Notes: generated from the letters alone by a model not told the origin. A stretch of 64,000 bases of DNA from Marinobacter vinifirmus (GCF_002258215.1 NZ_NEFY01000005.1:124001-188000); one strand, 5' to 3'. Positions 46,450 through 55,753 are shown, counted from the stretch's first letter. Translations and numbers: made by a program.

Positions 46450-47689
46450 GACGTTACCTCCGGCGGCGAGTTTACACCAGCCAGCGAGATCTTTTTACAG
46501 CCACTGGCAGCAGGTGAATGACTGGCTGGTCCGGCACCAGGAGTTGTGGCAGCCGGCACCGTTTAGGGAGCCGGAACCGGCCTGGTGCGAACGTTATCCG
46601 GAGCTTGCACACTGGCTGGGCACGCTGACGGTGGACGCCTGTGAAGCCTTTGAGGAAAACCTGGCGGCGTTTGCCGTTGAAGCCGCCCGGTTTGTACCGA
46701 ACCTTGCTGACTATAGCGCCCTGGTAGAGCTGCCGGAACTGTCGCCTCCCGACAGCGGGGCCCGGTCGGCACTGCCGGAGCTGCAGGCCGTGGATATGCC
46801 CGGTCGCAAGCGTTTGCAGGCCGGTGCCTTTGCCGCCGCAGTGCTGCCGCTGGAACAGCCGGTGCTGGATTGGTGCTGTGGCAAAGGCCACCTGGCACGA
46901 ACGCTGGCGGCCCGGGGGGCGGCGCGCGTGCAGGGCTTCGAGTGGAATGATGAACTGGTTCAGGACGGCAACCGGCTGGCCCGGCATTACGGCGATCCGG
47001 TGCAGTTGCACCACCAGGATGTGATGGCGGATTCCCTGAACTGGCCTGCGGGAGTGCATGGCGTGGCGCTGCATGCCTGTGGCGACCTGCACCGGCAACT
47101 GCTGAAGCGCGGCGCGGCGGCCGGTACGCCGAGACTGAGTTTTTCCCCCTGCTGTTATCACCTGACGGCCCAGGAGCCGTATCAACCCCTGGCACAAGGC
47201 AGCCGAAACCACGCACCCGCCCTGAGGCCAGGCCGTAACACTCTGCGCCTGGCCGTGCAGGAAACGGTCACAGCGCCCGCAAGGGTGCGGGAGCAGACGG
47301 CCCGAGTAACGGCATGGCGGCTGGGCTTTGATGCCCTTCAGCGCCATCTGCGGGCAGTAGACGGCTATCTGCCGGTGCCCTCCCATCCGCCGTCCCTGAA
47401 TAACGGTGACTTCGAAGGCTTCTGCCGCTGGGCTGCGGGCAAGAAACAGCTGGAATTGCCGGATAACCTGGACTGGCAGCACTGGCTGGCGCGGGGTGAA
47501 CAGCGGGCGTTGCAGGTTCAGCGCCACGAGTTACTGCGGCATCTGTTCCGCCGGCCACTGGAGCTCTGGATGGTGCTGGATTACGCGGTGTTTCTGGAGG
47601 AGCAGGGCTACAGTGTGCGCCTGGGCCGTTTCTGTGCACGGGAACTGACGCCCAGAAACCTGCTGGTGGATGCGGTTCGGGTGAAATGA
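46448..47689 (+). CDS. Class I SAM-dependent methyltransferase
   Basis: A 413-residue methyltransferase with a Rossmann core near residues 135-235: PVLDWCCGKGHLARTLAARG (SAM-binding loop), VQGFEWNDELVQDGNRLA and VALHACGDLHRQLL, then LSFSPCCYHLTAQEPYQP. This combination resembles the Methyltransf_32 group, whose substrates are mostly unknown. The frame extends back to 46331 through the opposite gene; ATG 46448 gives a sensible N-terminus with AAGG about 8 bases upstream. Its promoter must lie within the RNA methyltransferase gene. A strong terminator follows. Confidence 0.8.
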   Translation: MTLPPAASLHQPARSFYSHWQQVNDWLVRHQELWQPAPFREPEPAWCERYPELAHWLGTLTVDACEAFEENLAAFAVEAARFVPNLADYSALVELPELSPPDSGARSALPELQAVDMPGRKRLQAGAFAAAVLPLEQPVLDWCCGKGHLARTLAARGAARVQGFEWNDELVQDGNRLARHYGDPVQLHHQDVMADSLNWPAGVHGVALHACGDLHRQLLKRGAAAGTPRLSFSPCCYHLTAQEPYQPLAQGSRNHAPALRPGRNTLRLAVQETVTAPARVREQTARVTAWRLGFDALQRHLRAVDGYLPVPSHPPSLNNGDFEGFCRWAAGKKQLELPDNLDWQHWLARGEQRALQVQRHELLRHLFRRPLELWMVLDYAVFLEEQGYSVRLGRFCARELTPRNLLVDAVRVK

Positions 47690-47702
47690 CTGCGGCTGAA
47701 AC

Positions 47703-47730
47703 AAGTAAGGCGCCCGAAGGCGCCTTACTT
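47703..47730. terminator. Bidirectional terminator before the porin gene
   Basis: A perfect 12-base stem AAGTAAGGCGCC / GGCGCCTTACTT with loop CGAA. It lies between the convergent methyltransferase and OprF-like genes. Confidence 0.9.
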
Positions 47731-47753
47731 ATTCATTACCCGTCCGGTTGGTC

Positions 47754-48950
47754 TTAGCGACGAACCTGGATGCGGGCTTCTACTCGGCGGTTCTGGGCAC
47801 GGCCAGCTGCAGTGTCGTTGCTGGCAATCGGCTCGACTTCACCGTAACCAACTGCAGTTACACGGTCCGGATCCACGCCCAGTACGGAAGTCAGGCGATC
47901 AGCCACGGCTTCGGCACGGCGCTGGGACAGGAAGCGGTTGTATTCGGCATCACCAATGCTGTCGGAGTGACCGGCAATCTCAACGGTGGTGTCCGGGTAT
48001 TCTTCCATGAAGTCCGCCGCCTTGCGGATTTCGGCGTCGTAGGTGGCGTCAATCACGGAGCTGTTGGTGGGGAACTGAACCCGCAGCTCGATGGTTTCGA
48101 TGGTCTCGGTGACACCTTCGCAACCGGTTTCGTCCACTTCAGCACCAGCAGCAGTGTTCGGACACTGGTCCTTGCTGTTCACCACGCCATCGTTGTCGCT
48201 GTCCAGCTCACAGCCACGGCTGTTTACTTCAGCGCCAGCCGGGGTGTTCGGGCACTGGTCCTTGCTGTCGGCAACGCCATCATTGTCGGCATCCAGTTCA
48301 CAGCCGCGGCTGTCTACCTGGGCACCGACCGGGGTGTTGGCGCACTGGTCACGGGAATCGGGCACACCGTCGTTGTCCGCATCCGCCGGCTTGGGCTCGG
48401 TGGTGGTACGGTGGAAGGCCAGGCTCAGGCCCAGAGACACCATGGTGTCGAAGGTGCTTTCGTCAATGCCGTGGAACTCGCGCAGGTCACCGCGCAGGGA
48501 AATCATGTCGCTGATGTTGTAACGCACACCGGCGCCCACGTTTACACGGGTTTCGTCGTGGTCTGTGCCGGCGGTTTCACGACCGATGTTGTCGCCCAGC
48601 CCGAAATCGGCATGGCCGGCACCGAAGGCCAGGTACGGGTTCCAGGCTGAATCCTGGCCACGGAAGTAATAGAGGCCGTCCAGGCGCAGTTCTTCAAATT
48701 CGGAATCACCGGCGTCGTATTTGCGGTCTGCATCGGCCCGGGAATAGACCGCTTCCACCGCCCAGTGGGGCTTGAACCGGTACTCAAGGCCAAAGCCGTA
48801 GGTGTCGGTTTCGCTCAGGTCACGCTTGTCGTCAAACAGCTGGTAACCGGCGAACGGGTTCAGGTAAATGGATTGCTTGTCGGCGGCCAGGGCTGGCGCA
48901 GACAGGGATGAAGCTAAGACGGCCAGGGCGACCGGGCGCACGATGTTCAT
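47754..48950 (-). CDS. OprF/OmpA-like porin with thrombospondin type 3 repeats
   Basis: A 398-residue outer-membrane protein. A signal peptide (about 1-22, ending PALAADK) precedes an eight-strand barrel (about 25-180). Three Ca-binding TSP3-like repeats of the form DADNDGVxDSxDQCxNTP follow at about 190-285, each closed by a Cys. The C-terminus is an OmpA peptidoglycan-binding domain (VEIAGHSDSIGDAEYNRFLS, AGRAQNRRVEARI). It anchors the outer membrane to peptidoglycan and may form a pore, as OprF does. AGGAGG lies upstream of the start. About 165 bases with AT-rich stretches (for example AAAAAATACAAAAAATTAC) lie upstream and probably hold the promoter. Confidence 0.93.
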   Translation of the reverse strand: MNIVRPVALAVLASSLSAPALAADKQSIYLNPFAGYQLFDDKRDLSETDTYGFGLEYRFKPHWAVEAVYSRADADRKYDAGDSEFEELRLDGLYYFRGQDSAWNPYLAFGAGHADFGLGDNIGRETAGTDHDETRVNVGAGVRYNISDMISLRGDLREFHGIDESTFDTMVSLGLSLAFHRTTTEPKPADADNDGVPDSRDQCANTPVGAQVDSRGCELDADNDGVADSKDQCPNTPAGAEVNSRGCELDSDNDGVVNSKDQCPNTAAGAEVDETGCEGVTETIETIELRVQFPTNSSVIDATYDAEIRKAADFMEEYPDTTVEIAGHSDSIGDAEYNRFLSQRRAEAVADRLTSVLGVDPDRVTAVGYGEVEPIASNDTAAGRAQNRRVEARIQVRR

Positions 48951-49116
48951 GCAGAACCTCCTGTTTCATTTTTATGTTCCCGTTCTCTCATCAGGAACGC
49001 AGACAAATCCCTAGATTTAATGCCTTATCTGGAATCTAGGTTAGTAAGCCAAAAAATACAAAAAATTACATCTTTACCTGGGTCAGGACTTGTACGCAGG
49101 GGGTTCCACTTATGGA

Positions 49117-51444
49117 TCAGTCTGTTACCGGGGTGAAGTACAGGTGGGCGCTTTTCTTGCTGAAATTCAGGGTGTCGCCATTATCAAAGCGCACCTCGAA
49201 TGAGCTTTCGTCTTCCCCGGTTACGCGGCCAGCGCCAAAGATGGCGTGAATGAGCCGGGGCTGGTGCCATACGGGTTGTGAGGTGTCCGGGGTGCTGGCT
49301 GGCGCCTGGCCATCCAGGGCGATTTTGGCCCTTTCGGCATAGCGCAGGCTGACCGGGGTGAGGGGATGCCGGAGCGTTACGGGCTGGTCGGAGGCGGGGT
49401 TACCTGCGTCCAGAACCTGCCCCAGCTCCCGGGCCAGGGGGAAGCAGAATTCTGCCACGAAGCGGCTGGGGCCCTGATCACCCTCCAGGTGCGGGTGGCT
49501 GCTGTCGGGGCGGGTAATCAAGTGCAGCTGCTCCCGGCAACGGGTCATGCCCACGTAGAGCAGCCGCCGTTCACTCTCCAGCAGGGCCCGGGCATCGTCC
49601 TGCGGGCGGGGGCTGTAGGGCAGGTACTTTTCCTGCAAGCCGGGAATGATGACCACCGGCCACTCCAGGCCCTTGGTGCGGTGGATGGTGGATAACAGCA
49701 CGCCCTGTTCCCTCTGTTCGCCGGCTTGCTGTTTCAGGGCCTTGAGATGGTCCAGCGCACCGGCGGCGTCAACATCCAGGCTTTTCAGGTAGTCGCGGAA
49801 GCCCTGGATGGTGTCGATGCGCTCTTCGGCGCTGTCGTGGGTCAGGGCGAGGCTGCGAATGCCTTCGTACAGATCGGTATGGTCGGCGTAGACGCTGATC
49901 AGTCCGGCCACGGGGCCCTTGTAGTTGCGCAGCTGCATCAACACTTCGCCCAGTTTTTTCAGCTTGCGGGCGGCCATGGGGGCCAGGGCGTTGAAGTCCA
50001 TGGCCAGCAGGCGTTCGTGCCAGTCGCTGTCGAAGCCGGCGAGGAACTGCGCCAGGTTTTCCAGTTCCGGTTCTTTCAGGCCAACGTGGGGAAAACGCAG
50101 CAGTTGCCGGGCCAGGTCCAGCCGGTCGCTGTCGGGCAGTTGGTGCAGGCGGCCGCTGACCACCATCAGCAGGGCGATAATGGCTTGGACTTCCCGGCTG
50201 AACAGGGCGCCTTTGCCGCTGTCGATGCGATAGGGGATCTGCCGGGCCAGTAGTTTCAGCTCGATCGGTACGCTCTGGCTCCAGACCCGGAACAGGATGG
50301 CGCTCTGGCTGGTTTGCTCCGGGCTTTGTTGCTGCAGAATTTTCAGGATCTGGTCGCTGTCGTTGTCTGCCCGGTGCAGGTTTACATCGGTAGCCGGAGT
50401 GGATGAGTGGGAGTGGCACAGCACATCTTTGCGGCCGGTGTTGTGGCAAATCAGGTGGTTGGCCAGCAAGGCGACCTGGTGCCCGTACCGGAAGGTGTAG
50501 CTCAGGGTCTGTTCCAGGGGGCTTTCGAACTCGTCGCTGAACCGGCGCAGGATAAATTCAGGCTTGGCGCCGCGGAATTCGTAGATGGTCTGGTCCGGGT
50601 CGCCGACCACGGTCACCCGGGCGCGGTCGCCGGCCACGTAGCGCAGCAGCAGGTGCTGGATTTCGTTGGTGTCCTGGTATTCGTCCACCAGGATCAGGTC
50701 CATTTTATTGCCGACGAGGCGCTGCAATGGCGGGTTCTGGTGAATGGCCATGACCGGTTCGTACAGCATGTCGGCGTAGCTGATGCGGCTCTGGCTTTTG
50801 CGCCATTGCTCAAAGCTGTGGAACAGGTCGATCAGGTATTTGTGTTTTTCCGAGTAGCCCAGTTCTTCGAATACGATTTCTGCCGGCGACAGGCAGGTTT
50901 TGACCAGGTCGATAAAGCCGGTGGCGGTTTCCACATAGTCTTTCTTGTTGCGGCGTATTTCATCGGCCAGATCTTCCGGTGCCAGCCGGCGGGTGAGCAG
51001 CCAGGCCTGGTAGCCGATTTCCTGTTCGGTGAGGATTTTTTCAGAGAATCCGGGCAGGTAGCCTTCCCGCACGAAGCGTTTGTAGAGCCGCAGGCCCATG
51101 GCGTGATAGGTGCGGATTTCCGGCAGGGCCAGGCCGGACTGGTGGCACACTTGCTGCAGTTTGCGCTGGAAGTCGATGCGGGCGCTGCGGTTGAACATGA
51201 GTACCAGCATGCGGTCCGGGTCGTGGCCCTGTTGCAGCAGGTGGCGTATGCGCCAGGCCAGGGTGGAGGTTTTGCCGCTGCCGGCCACGGCGGTGATTAC
51301 CGAGTGCTCGTAGCCGGCGGTGATGATGGCCCGCTGTTCGTCGGTTAGGTGGTCTGGCAGGTAGCTGATGTCTGGCGTTTGGGGCTGGTTTGGCATGGCG
51401 GGTATTGTACTTGGCTGCTGGCAGTGGGAGTAGCCGTGCCGCAT
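49117..51444 (-). CDS. UvrD/Rep-family superfamily 1 DNA helicase
   Basis: A helicase of about 775 residues (759 if it begins at ATG 51396). The motifs are VITAVAGSGKTSTLAWR (I), LILVDEYQDTNEIQ (II), VVGDPDQTIYEFRGA (III), LSYTFRYGH (IV), LLSTIHRTKGLEWPVVIIPG (V) and RRLLYVGMTRCREQL (VI). The C-terminus has an SH3-like stretch (HAIFGAGRVTGEDESSFEVR), as in PcrA/UvrD tails. It is distinct from the canonical uvrD at 62060, so the window encodes two UvrD-family helicases. Neither start has a good ribosome-binding site. Upstream lies the structured element at 51478-51668. Confidence 0.88.
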   Translation of the reverse strand: MRHGYSHCQQPSTIPAMPNQPQTPDISYLPDHLTDEQRAIITAGYEHSVITAVAGSGKTSTLAWRIRHLLQQGHDPDRMLVLMFNRSARIDFQRKLQQVCHQSGLALPEIRTYHAMGLRLYKRFVREGYLPGFSEKILTEQEIGYQAWLLTRRLAPEDLADEIRRNKKDYVETATGFIDLVKTCLSPAEIVFEELGYSEKHKYLIDLFHSFEQWRKSQSRISYADMLYEPVMAIHQNPPLQRLVGNKMDLILVDEYQDTNEIQHLLLRYVAGDRARVTVVGDPDQTIYEFRGAKPEFILRRFSDEFESPLEQTLSYTFRYGHQVALLANHLICHNTGRKDVLCHSHSSTPATDVNLHRADNDSDQILKILQQQSPEQTSQSAILFRVWSQSVPIELKLLARQIPYRIDSGKGALFSREVQAIIALLMVVSGRLHQLPDSDRLDLARQLLRFPHVGLKEPELENLAQFLAGFDSDWHERLLAMDFNALAPMAARKLKKLGEVLMQLRNYKGPVAGLISVYADHTDLYEGIRSLALTHDSAEERIDTIQGFRDYLKSLDVDAAGALDHLKALKQQAGEQREQGVLLSTIHRTKGLEWPVVIIPGLQEKYLPYSPRPQDDARALLESERRLLYVGMTRCREQLHLITRPDSSHPHLEGDQGPSRFVAEFCFPLARELGQVLDAGNPASDQPVTLRHPLTPVSLRYAERAKIALDGQAPASTPDTSQPVWHQPRLIHAIFGAGRVTGEDESSFEVRFDNGDTLNFSKKSAHLYFTPVTD

Positions 51445-51477
51445 AATTGCCTGAGACTTTTGTCATTCATGCCCGCA

Positions 51478-51668
51478 CTGCGCCGGGGGTGGCCTTCAAA
51501 AAAACGCTCCTGTCGGCACCCCTACGGGGTCCGGCCCGCAATCACAGATTGCGGTCGCTCAGCTTTCGCATGAAGCTTCGCTTCATAAGAGCTCGGCTGA
51601 GCCCATGTGGCGCTTCTGCTCCGCCATCCATGGCTCCGCAAATTTTTTGAAGGCCACCCCCGGCGCAG
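51478..51668. repeat. 191-base nested inverted-repeat element
   Basis: The terminal arms 51478-51503 and 51643-51668 are perfect 26-base inverted repeats (CTGCGCCGGGGGTGGCCTTC plus six A). Inside are four smaller hairpins: ACCCC/GGGGT (51518-51530), CCGCAATC/GATTGCGG (51536-51554), GCTCAGC/GCTGAGC (51557-51602), and ATGAAGC/GCTTCAT (51570-51586) within the last. I see no coding frame with support. It fills the gap between the divergent helicase and tmcA genes. It may be a MITE-like element or a structured RNA or DNA element; no target-site duplication is obvious. Confidence 0.8.
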
Positions 51669-51694
51669 CGCTCCATCGGAGTTGCCTTCAGATT

Positions 51695-53827
51695 ATGCCT
51701 TCCTCGATCACACAGAACTGGCAAACCTTTTCGGCTCAATTGGCCCATACCGGTCAACGCCGCCTCGTTCTGCTGGAGGGTGAACAGGAGTGGGCCCGGG
51801 GCTGGGTGCAGGAGTGGCTGGGTGGTTTTGATGTCGCCGGGGCGCTGTGGGTTGGCCGTGATGAGGACGCCGGGGTTGCGGGTGTACGTGGCGTCTCTTC
51901 AGCGCAGTACAAGCGGTGGCTGGGGCAGGAGACCGGGGTGTTGGTTTGGGATGGCTGGCAGGGGAATCCGCCGGATGGGTTTGCCGGGTTGGCGGGTACG
52001 TTGAGGGCCGGTGGGTTGTTGTTCTGGTTGATGCCGCCGCTGGCGCAATGGCCGGGGTTTGAGGATCCGGATTACTCGCGCACGGGGCTGGACGGGGCGG
52101 GGGAGCATCGGTTTTTGGCGCGGTTGGCGGAGGTTGTGGCGTCTGACGGTGCGGTGGTCCGGGTTCGGCAGGGTATTGATGAATGCCCGGTGCTGCCGGA
52201 TGTCCGGTGTGATGATGCAGCGTTCAGGCCGGGGGCGACGGCGGAGCAGTCGGAGCTGGTGGCGCGGCTGGTGCGTTTCGGGTTGGGGCGGCGTCGGCGG
52301 CCGGTGGTGGTGACGGCAGACCGGGGCCGGGGGAAGTCGGCGGCGTTGGGGATGGCGGCGGCGGAGTTGTTGCTGGCGGGGCGGCAGCAGGTGTTGGTGA
52401 CGTCGCCTTCGGTGGACAATCTGCAGAGTTTTTTCCGGCATGCGGCGGAGGTTATGGGCGACCGGGTTGAGAGCCGGTCGGAGTCGGAGCTTGTGCTGCC
52501 GGGCGGGCAGGCGATTCGTTTCCTGCCGGTGCCGGAGTTGCTGGCGCAGAAGCCGGAGGCCGAGGTGGTGATGGTGGACGAGGCCGCCGGTTTGCCGGCG
52601 AGCTGGCTGCGGGAGGTTTTGCTGGGTTGGCCTCGGGTGGCGTTTGCCAGCACGGTGCATGGTTATGAGGGCACCGGGCGGGGCTTTGCGATCCGGTTCC
52701 GGCAGGTGCTGGACCGGGAGGCGCCGCACTGGCAATCGGTGGAGCTGAACCAGCCGGTGCGCTGGGCGCAGGGTGATCCCCTGGAGCGGGTGTTGTTCCG
52801 GATGTTTCTGTTGGGTGCCCGGGGGCCGGACAGCAGCAAGCCGAAACCCGGTGCAGTGTCTGTCGAACCCTGGAATCCGGCACAGGCCAGCGAGGCGGAA
52901 CTTGCCGAGGCCTTCGGCTTGCTGGTGGATGCCCATTACCGCACCACGCCGGCGGACTTGCGGCAGTGGCTGGACGATCCGGCCGCCAGCAGCTGGCGGG
53001 CGGTGGTGCAGGGCAAAACCGTGGGTGTGCTCTGGGGATGTGTGGAAGGCGGCCTGGATCAGGACCTGGCCGCCCAGGTGGCCATGGGCCAGCGCCGTAT
53101 GCGGGGGCATTTGCTGGCGCAGTCCCTGGCCAGCCATGGTGGCTTTGCGGAGGCGGCGCAGCAGCGGTGTTTTCGGGTGGTGCGCATTGCCGTGGCAGAG
53201 CCGGCCCGGCAGCTGGGCGTGGGCCGGGCGCTGGTGGCGGCGGCGGAAGAGTTTTGCCGGAGCCAGGGGCTGGATTCGCTGGGTACCAGTTTTGGTGGCG
53301 AAGCGGGTTTGCAGTCGTTCTGGCAGGGTTGTGGATTACGCCTGGTGCGTATCGGGCTGACCCGGGAGCATTCTACCGGCGAATTTCCGGTGCAACTGTT
53401 GAAGGGTGTATCCCCGGCGGGCAGCGACCTGGAACAGCGCCTGCGCCGTCGGTTTGCCAGGCATTGGCAGGTGCTGATTCCCCGGCATTGGGCAGACATG
53501 CCCCCGGAATTACTGGCGCAGCTAGCCGCAGACCTGCCTGCCACGGCAGAGCCCGGGCCGGACGACTGGCAGGATTTGCGGAGCTTTGCCGAGGGCTATC
53601 GGGGGTTTGAAGTGACTTTGCCGCTGCTGCGTGAAGTCTGCAGCTGGCCTGGCTGGATGGCCTGGCTGGCCGGGCAGGAAGATGCCGGGCTCTGGTGCCG
53701 TGCGGTACTTCAGGGTTGGGCCTGGCCGCAGTTGCAGGCGCTTGGGCTGGTCACCGGCAAGCGAGAGGGCGAAATGCGGCTGAGACAAATCGTGGCCCGC
53801 TGGTTGGCACAAGTGTCGGAGTTGTGA
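51695..53827 (+). CDS. tmcA: tRNA(Met) cytidine acetyltransferase
   Basis: A protein of about 710 residues matching TmcA, which makes N4-acetylcytidine at the wobble position of elongator tRNA-Met using ATP/GTP and acetyl-CoA. The RecD-like helicase domain has Walker A VTADRGRGKSAALG and Walker B EVVMVDEAAGLPASWLREVL; the GNAT domain has VVRIAVAEPARQLGVGRALV. The frame continues back to 51605 through the repeat element; ATG 51695 just beyond it fits the family N-terminus. The first 900 bases or so use G-ending codons heavily (GCG, TTG, GGG), unlike the rest of the gene and its neighbours. Confidence 0.93.
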   Translation: MPSSITQNWQTFSAQLAHTGQRRLVLLEGEQEWARGWVQEWLGGFDVAGALWVGRDEDAGVAGVRGVSSAQYKRWLGQETGVLVWDGWQGNPPDGFAGLAGTLRAGGLLFWLMPPLAQWPGFEDPDYSRTGLDGAGEHRFLARLAEVVASDGAVVRVRQGIDECPVLPDVRCDDAAFRPGATAEQSELVARLVRFGLGRRRRPVVVTADRGRGKSAALGMAAAELLLAGRQQVLVTSPSVDNLQSFFRHAAEVMGDRVESRSESELVLPGGQAIRFLPVPELLAQKPEAEVVMVDEAAGLPASWLREVLLGWPRVAFASTVHGYEGTGRGFAIRFRQVLDREAPHWQSVELNQPVRWAQGDPLERVLFRMFLLGARGPDSSKPKPGAVSVEPWNPAQASEAELAEAFGLLVDAHYRTTPADLRQWLDDPAASSWRAVVQGKTVGVLWGCVEGGLDQDLAAQVAMGQRRMRGHLLAQSLASHGGFAEAAQQRCFRVVRIAVAEPARQLGVGRALVAAAEEFCRSQGLDSLGTSFGGEAGLQSFWQGCGLRLVRIGLTREHSTGEFPVQLLKGVSPAGSDLEQRLRRRFARHWQVLIPRHWADMPPELLAQLAADLPATAEPGPDDWQDLRSFAEGYRGFEVTLPLLREVCSWPGWMAWLAGQEDAGLWCRAVLQGWAWPQLQALGLVTGKREGEMRLRQIVARWLAQVSEL

Positions 53828-53894
53828 CCGTTTCGATTTAATTATGACCACCCGGCCCGCAAAATAGCTGAAAAAATCAAACAAGAGAGTACGA

Positions 53895-54476
53895 ATGATG
53901 AGCAGGGATGCGGGCAGTCGCTTTCATTTTGTGGTTTTGGTGGTGCTGTCGTTGCTGGCTGGTTGCAGCAGCACAGGCGAGGTAGGCGATACCGGGGCAA
54001 CCGGCGCGGATTTGCTGGCAGCGGTTGCGGCCAATGAAGACCGAGCGGTGCTGGATATGCTGTCGCAGGGCGTGGACCCGGACCCAAGGGCAGGTTCTTC
54101 CAAAACCCCGCTGATGCTGGCGGCGGCGGAGGGTAACCGGCGTATTGTCCGCTTGTTGCTGGCGGCCGGTGCCGATGTGAACAGCGAAGACAACAGCGGT
54201 TACACTCCGGTGATCCATGCGGCGGAAAACGGGCATTTGTCGGTGGTTCGCGCCTTGCTGGCGGCGGGAGCCAACGTCAATGTCAGCCAGGACGGCGAAT
54301 CCCTGTTGATGAAAGTGGTGGAAGCCGGCGACCTGCTGACCGCCGAGATGCTGCTGGCCGCTGGTGCTGATGTGCACTACCGGCGCACCGATGGCACCAC
54401 GGCCCTCGACATTGCCCGGGCCCGCAATAACCAGGACCTGGAAATGCTGCTGGTGCAGGCGGGCGCGGCCCGCTGA
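53895..54476 (+). CDS. Ankyrin-repeat lipoprotein
   Basis: A 193-residue protein with a lipoprotein signal (VVLVVLSLLAGCSSTGE, lipobox LAGC) followed by about four ankyrin repeats: TPLMLAAAEGNRRIVRLLLA, YTPVIHAAENGHLSVVRALL, SLLMKVVEAGDLLTAEMLLA and TALDIARARNNQDLEMLLVQ. Ankyrin domains bind proteins, so it is probably a periplasmic scaffold; the partner is unknown. The starts at 53895 and 53898 are both possible, with AGAGAG upstream. It lies 67 bases after tmcA and converges on the hydratase gene with a 15-base gap. Confidence 0.88.
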   Translation: MMSRDAGSRFHFVVLVVLSLLAGCSSTGEVGDTGATGADLLAAVAANEDRAVLDMLSQGVDPDPRAGSSKTPLMLAAAEGNRRIVRLLLAAGADVNSEDNSGYTPVIHAAENGHLSVVRALLAAGANVNVSQDGESLLMKVVEAGDLLTAEMLLAAGADVHYRRTDGTTALDIARARNNQDLEMLLVQAGAAR

Positions 54477-54491
54477 TTTCCCGGCCCGGTG

Positions 54492-55595
54492 TCAGTCCAG
54501 CTGCATCGGGTCGTTCAGGTCGTCCCAAACCGGCTCGAAATGCCGTTCGATCACCTCTTCCGGTACCTCCCCGGCGGATTTGAACGACCACACCGGCGCT
54601 TTATCTTTATCTACCAGCAATGCCCGGATGCCTTCGGCGAGGTCGGGGCGGCGTGTGCATTCCAGTGCCATGGCCAGTTCCATCCGGAAAATATCCTTCA
54701 GTGACATCTGCTGACCTTTGCGCAGCTGGTGCCAGACCAGCCAGGCGGTCACCGGGCAGCCATTCTTCAGGTTTTCCGCACAGCTTTGCCACCAGGGGTC
54801 GTCAATGTCGGCGGCGAGTATCTGTTCGATGATGGCGGGCAGTTCGGTACCCGCGGTCAGCCCGGCGATGGTCTGTTCGTGCCGCTCCAGGTGGCCCGGC
54901 GCCAGGCTCCGGTAATCCAGTGCTTCCACCTGGTTCAGCAGGCGGAACAGCCGGTTGTCATCGGCGGCGGCCTCGCCGGTCCAGCGCTCATCCTGCAGGC
55001 GGGCCAGCAGGGTTTCGATCTGGCCGGCATCAATCACCAGGTCTGCCAGCCCCACCCGCAGGGTGTCGGCCACGTTCAGGCGGGCCCCGGTCAGCCCCAT
55101 AAACAGCCCGAGGCGCCCCGGCAGGCGGTTCAGGAACCAGCTGGCACCGACATCCGGGAACAGGCCGATGCTGATTTCCGGCATGGCCAGGGTGACATCG
55201 GGCGTGACCAGGCGGTAGCGGCAGGCCGACAGCAGGCCCAGACCGCCCCCCATCACAATGCCCCGGGCCAGGCCCACCACCGGCTTCGGAAAACGGTGCA
55301 GGCTGTAGTCAAGCCGGTACTCCCGGGTGAAGAAGCGTTCCGGGGCAGATGTGTCACCTTCGCCTTTCAGGGCCTGGTAAAGGTTGCGGATGTTACCGCC
55401 GGCACAGAAGGCCCGTTCGCCACTGCCTTGCAACACCACCATGCAGATGCGGTCGTCTGTGGCCCAGCGATCCAGGGTTTCCTGGGCCTGGTTGACCATG
55501 TCCTCGGTCAGGGCGTTGAGGGTCTGGGCTGCATTCAGGGTAAGCAGACCGATATGGCCCTGGCGGCAGGTGAGTTCCTGAACCTCTACAGACAT
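54492..55595 (-). CDS. Enoyl-CoA hydratase/isomerase family (3-hydroxyisobutyryl-CoA hydrolase-like)
   Basis: A 367-residue crotonase-fold enzyme. The acyl-CoA oxyanion motifs are LQGSGERAFCAGGNIRNLYQ and ARGIVMGGGLGLLSACRYRL, with TLAMPEISIGLFPDVGASWF next. A long C-terminal part (NPMQ-like end DDLNDPMQLD) is typical of the 3-hydroxyisobutyryl-CoA hydrolase subgroup of valine catabolism. Whether it hydrolyses or hydrates cannot be settled by reading. No other valine-degradation gene is in the window. It is divergent from the cytochrome gene, with 230 bases between. Confidence 0.85.
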   Translation of the reverse strand: MSVEVQELTCRQGHIGLLTLNAAQTLNALTEDMVNQAQETLDRWATDDRICMVVLQGSGERAFCAGGNIRNLYQALKGEGDTSAPERFFTREYRLDYSLHRFPKPVVGLARGIVMGGGLGLLSACRYRLVTPDVTLAMPEISIGLFPDVGASWFLNRLPGRLGLFMGLTGARLNVADTLRVGLADLVIDAGQIETLLARLQDERWTGEAAADDNRLFRLLNQVEALDYRSLAPGHLERHEQTIAGLTAGTELPAIIEQILAADIDDPWWQSCAENLKNGCPVTAWLVWHQLRKGQQMSLKDIFRMELAMALECTRRPDLAEGIRALLVDKDKAPVWSFKSAGEVPEEVIERHFEPVWDDLNDPMQLD

Positions 55596-55725
55596 GTGGT
55601 GTGATCTCCGGTGTGCAGGTGATTTTGTTAATTAATGTATTTTTGCGGTTTGTTCGTACTGTCCTATAGTCAGCACGAGAGTAAAACAGCACTATGGTCG
55701 CACGAATGTCCTTGACCTATCACAT

Positions 55726-55753
55726 TTGAGGCCTTGGATGGCTGTGCTATAAA
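55726..55753 (+). promoter_or_regulatory. Probable sigma-70 promoter of the cytochrome c gene
   Basis: TTGAGG at 55726-55731 and TATAAA at 55748-55753 are separated by 16 bases. They lie about 70 bases before the start of the cytochrome gene. Confidence 0.5.

Noticed and set aside
51605..51694. Thirty extra N-terminal residues of TmcA
   Set aside because: They would be read through the palindromic element and do not resemble the family N-terminus; ATG 51695 is adequate.
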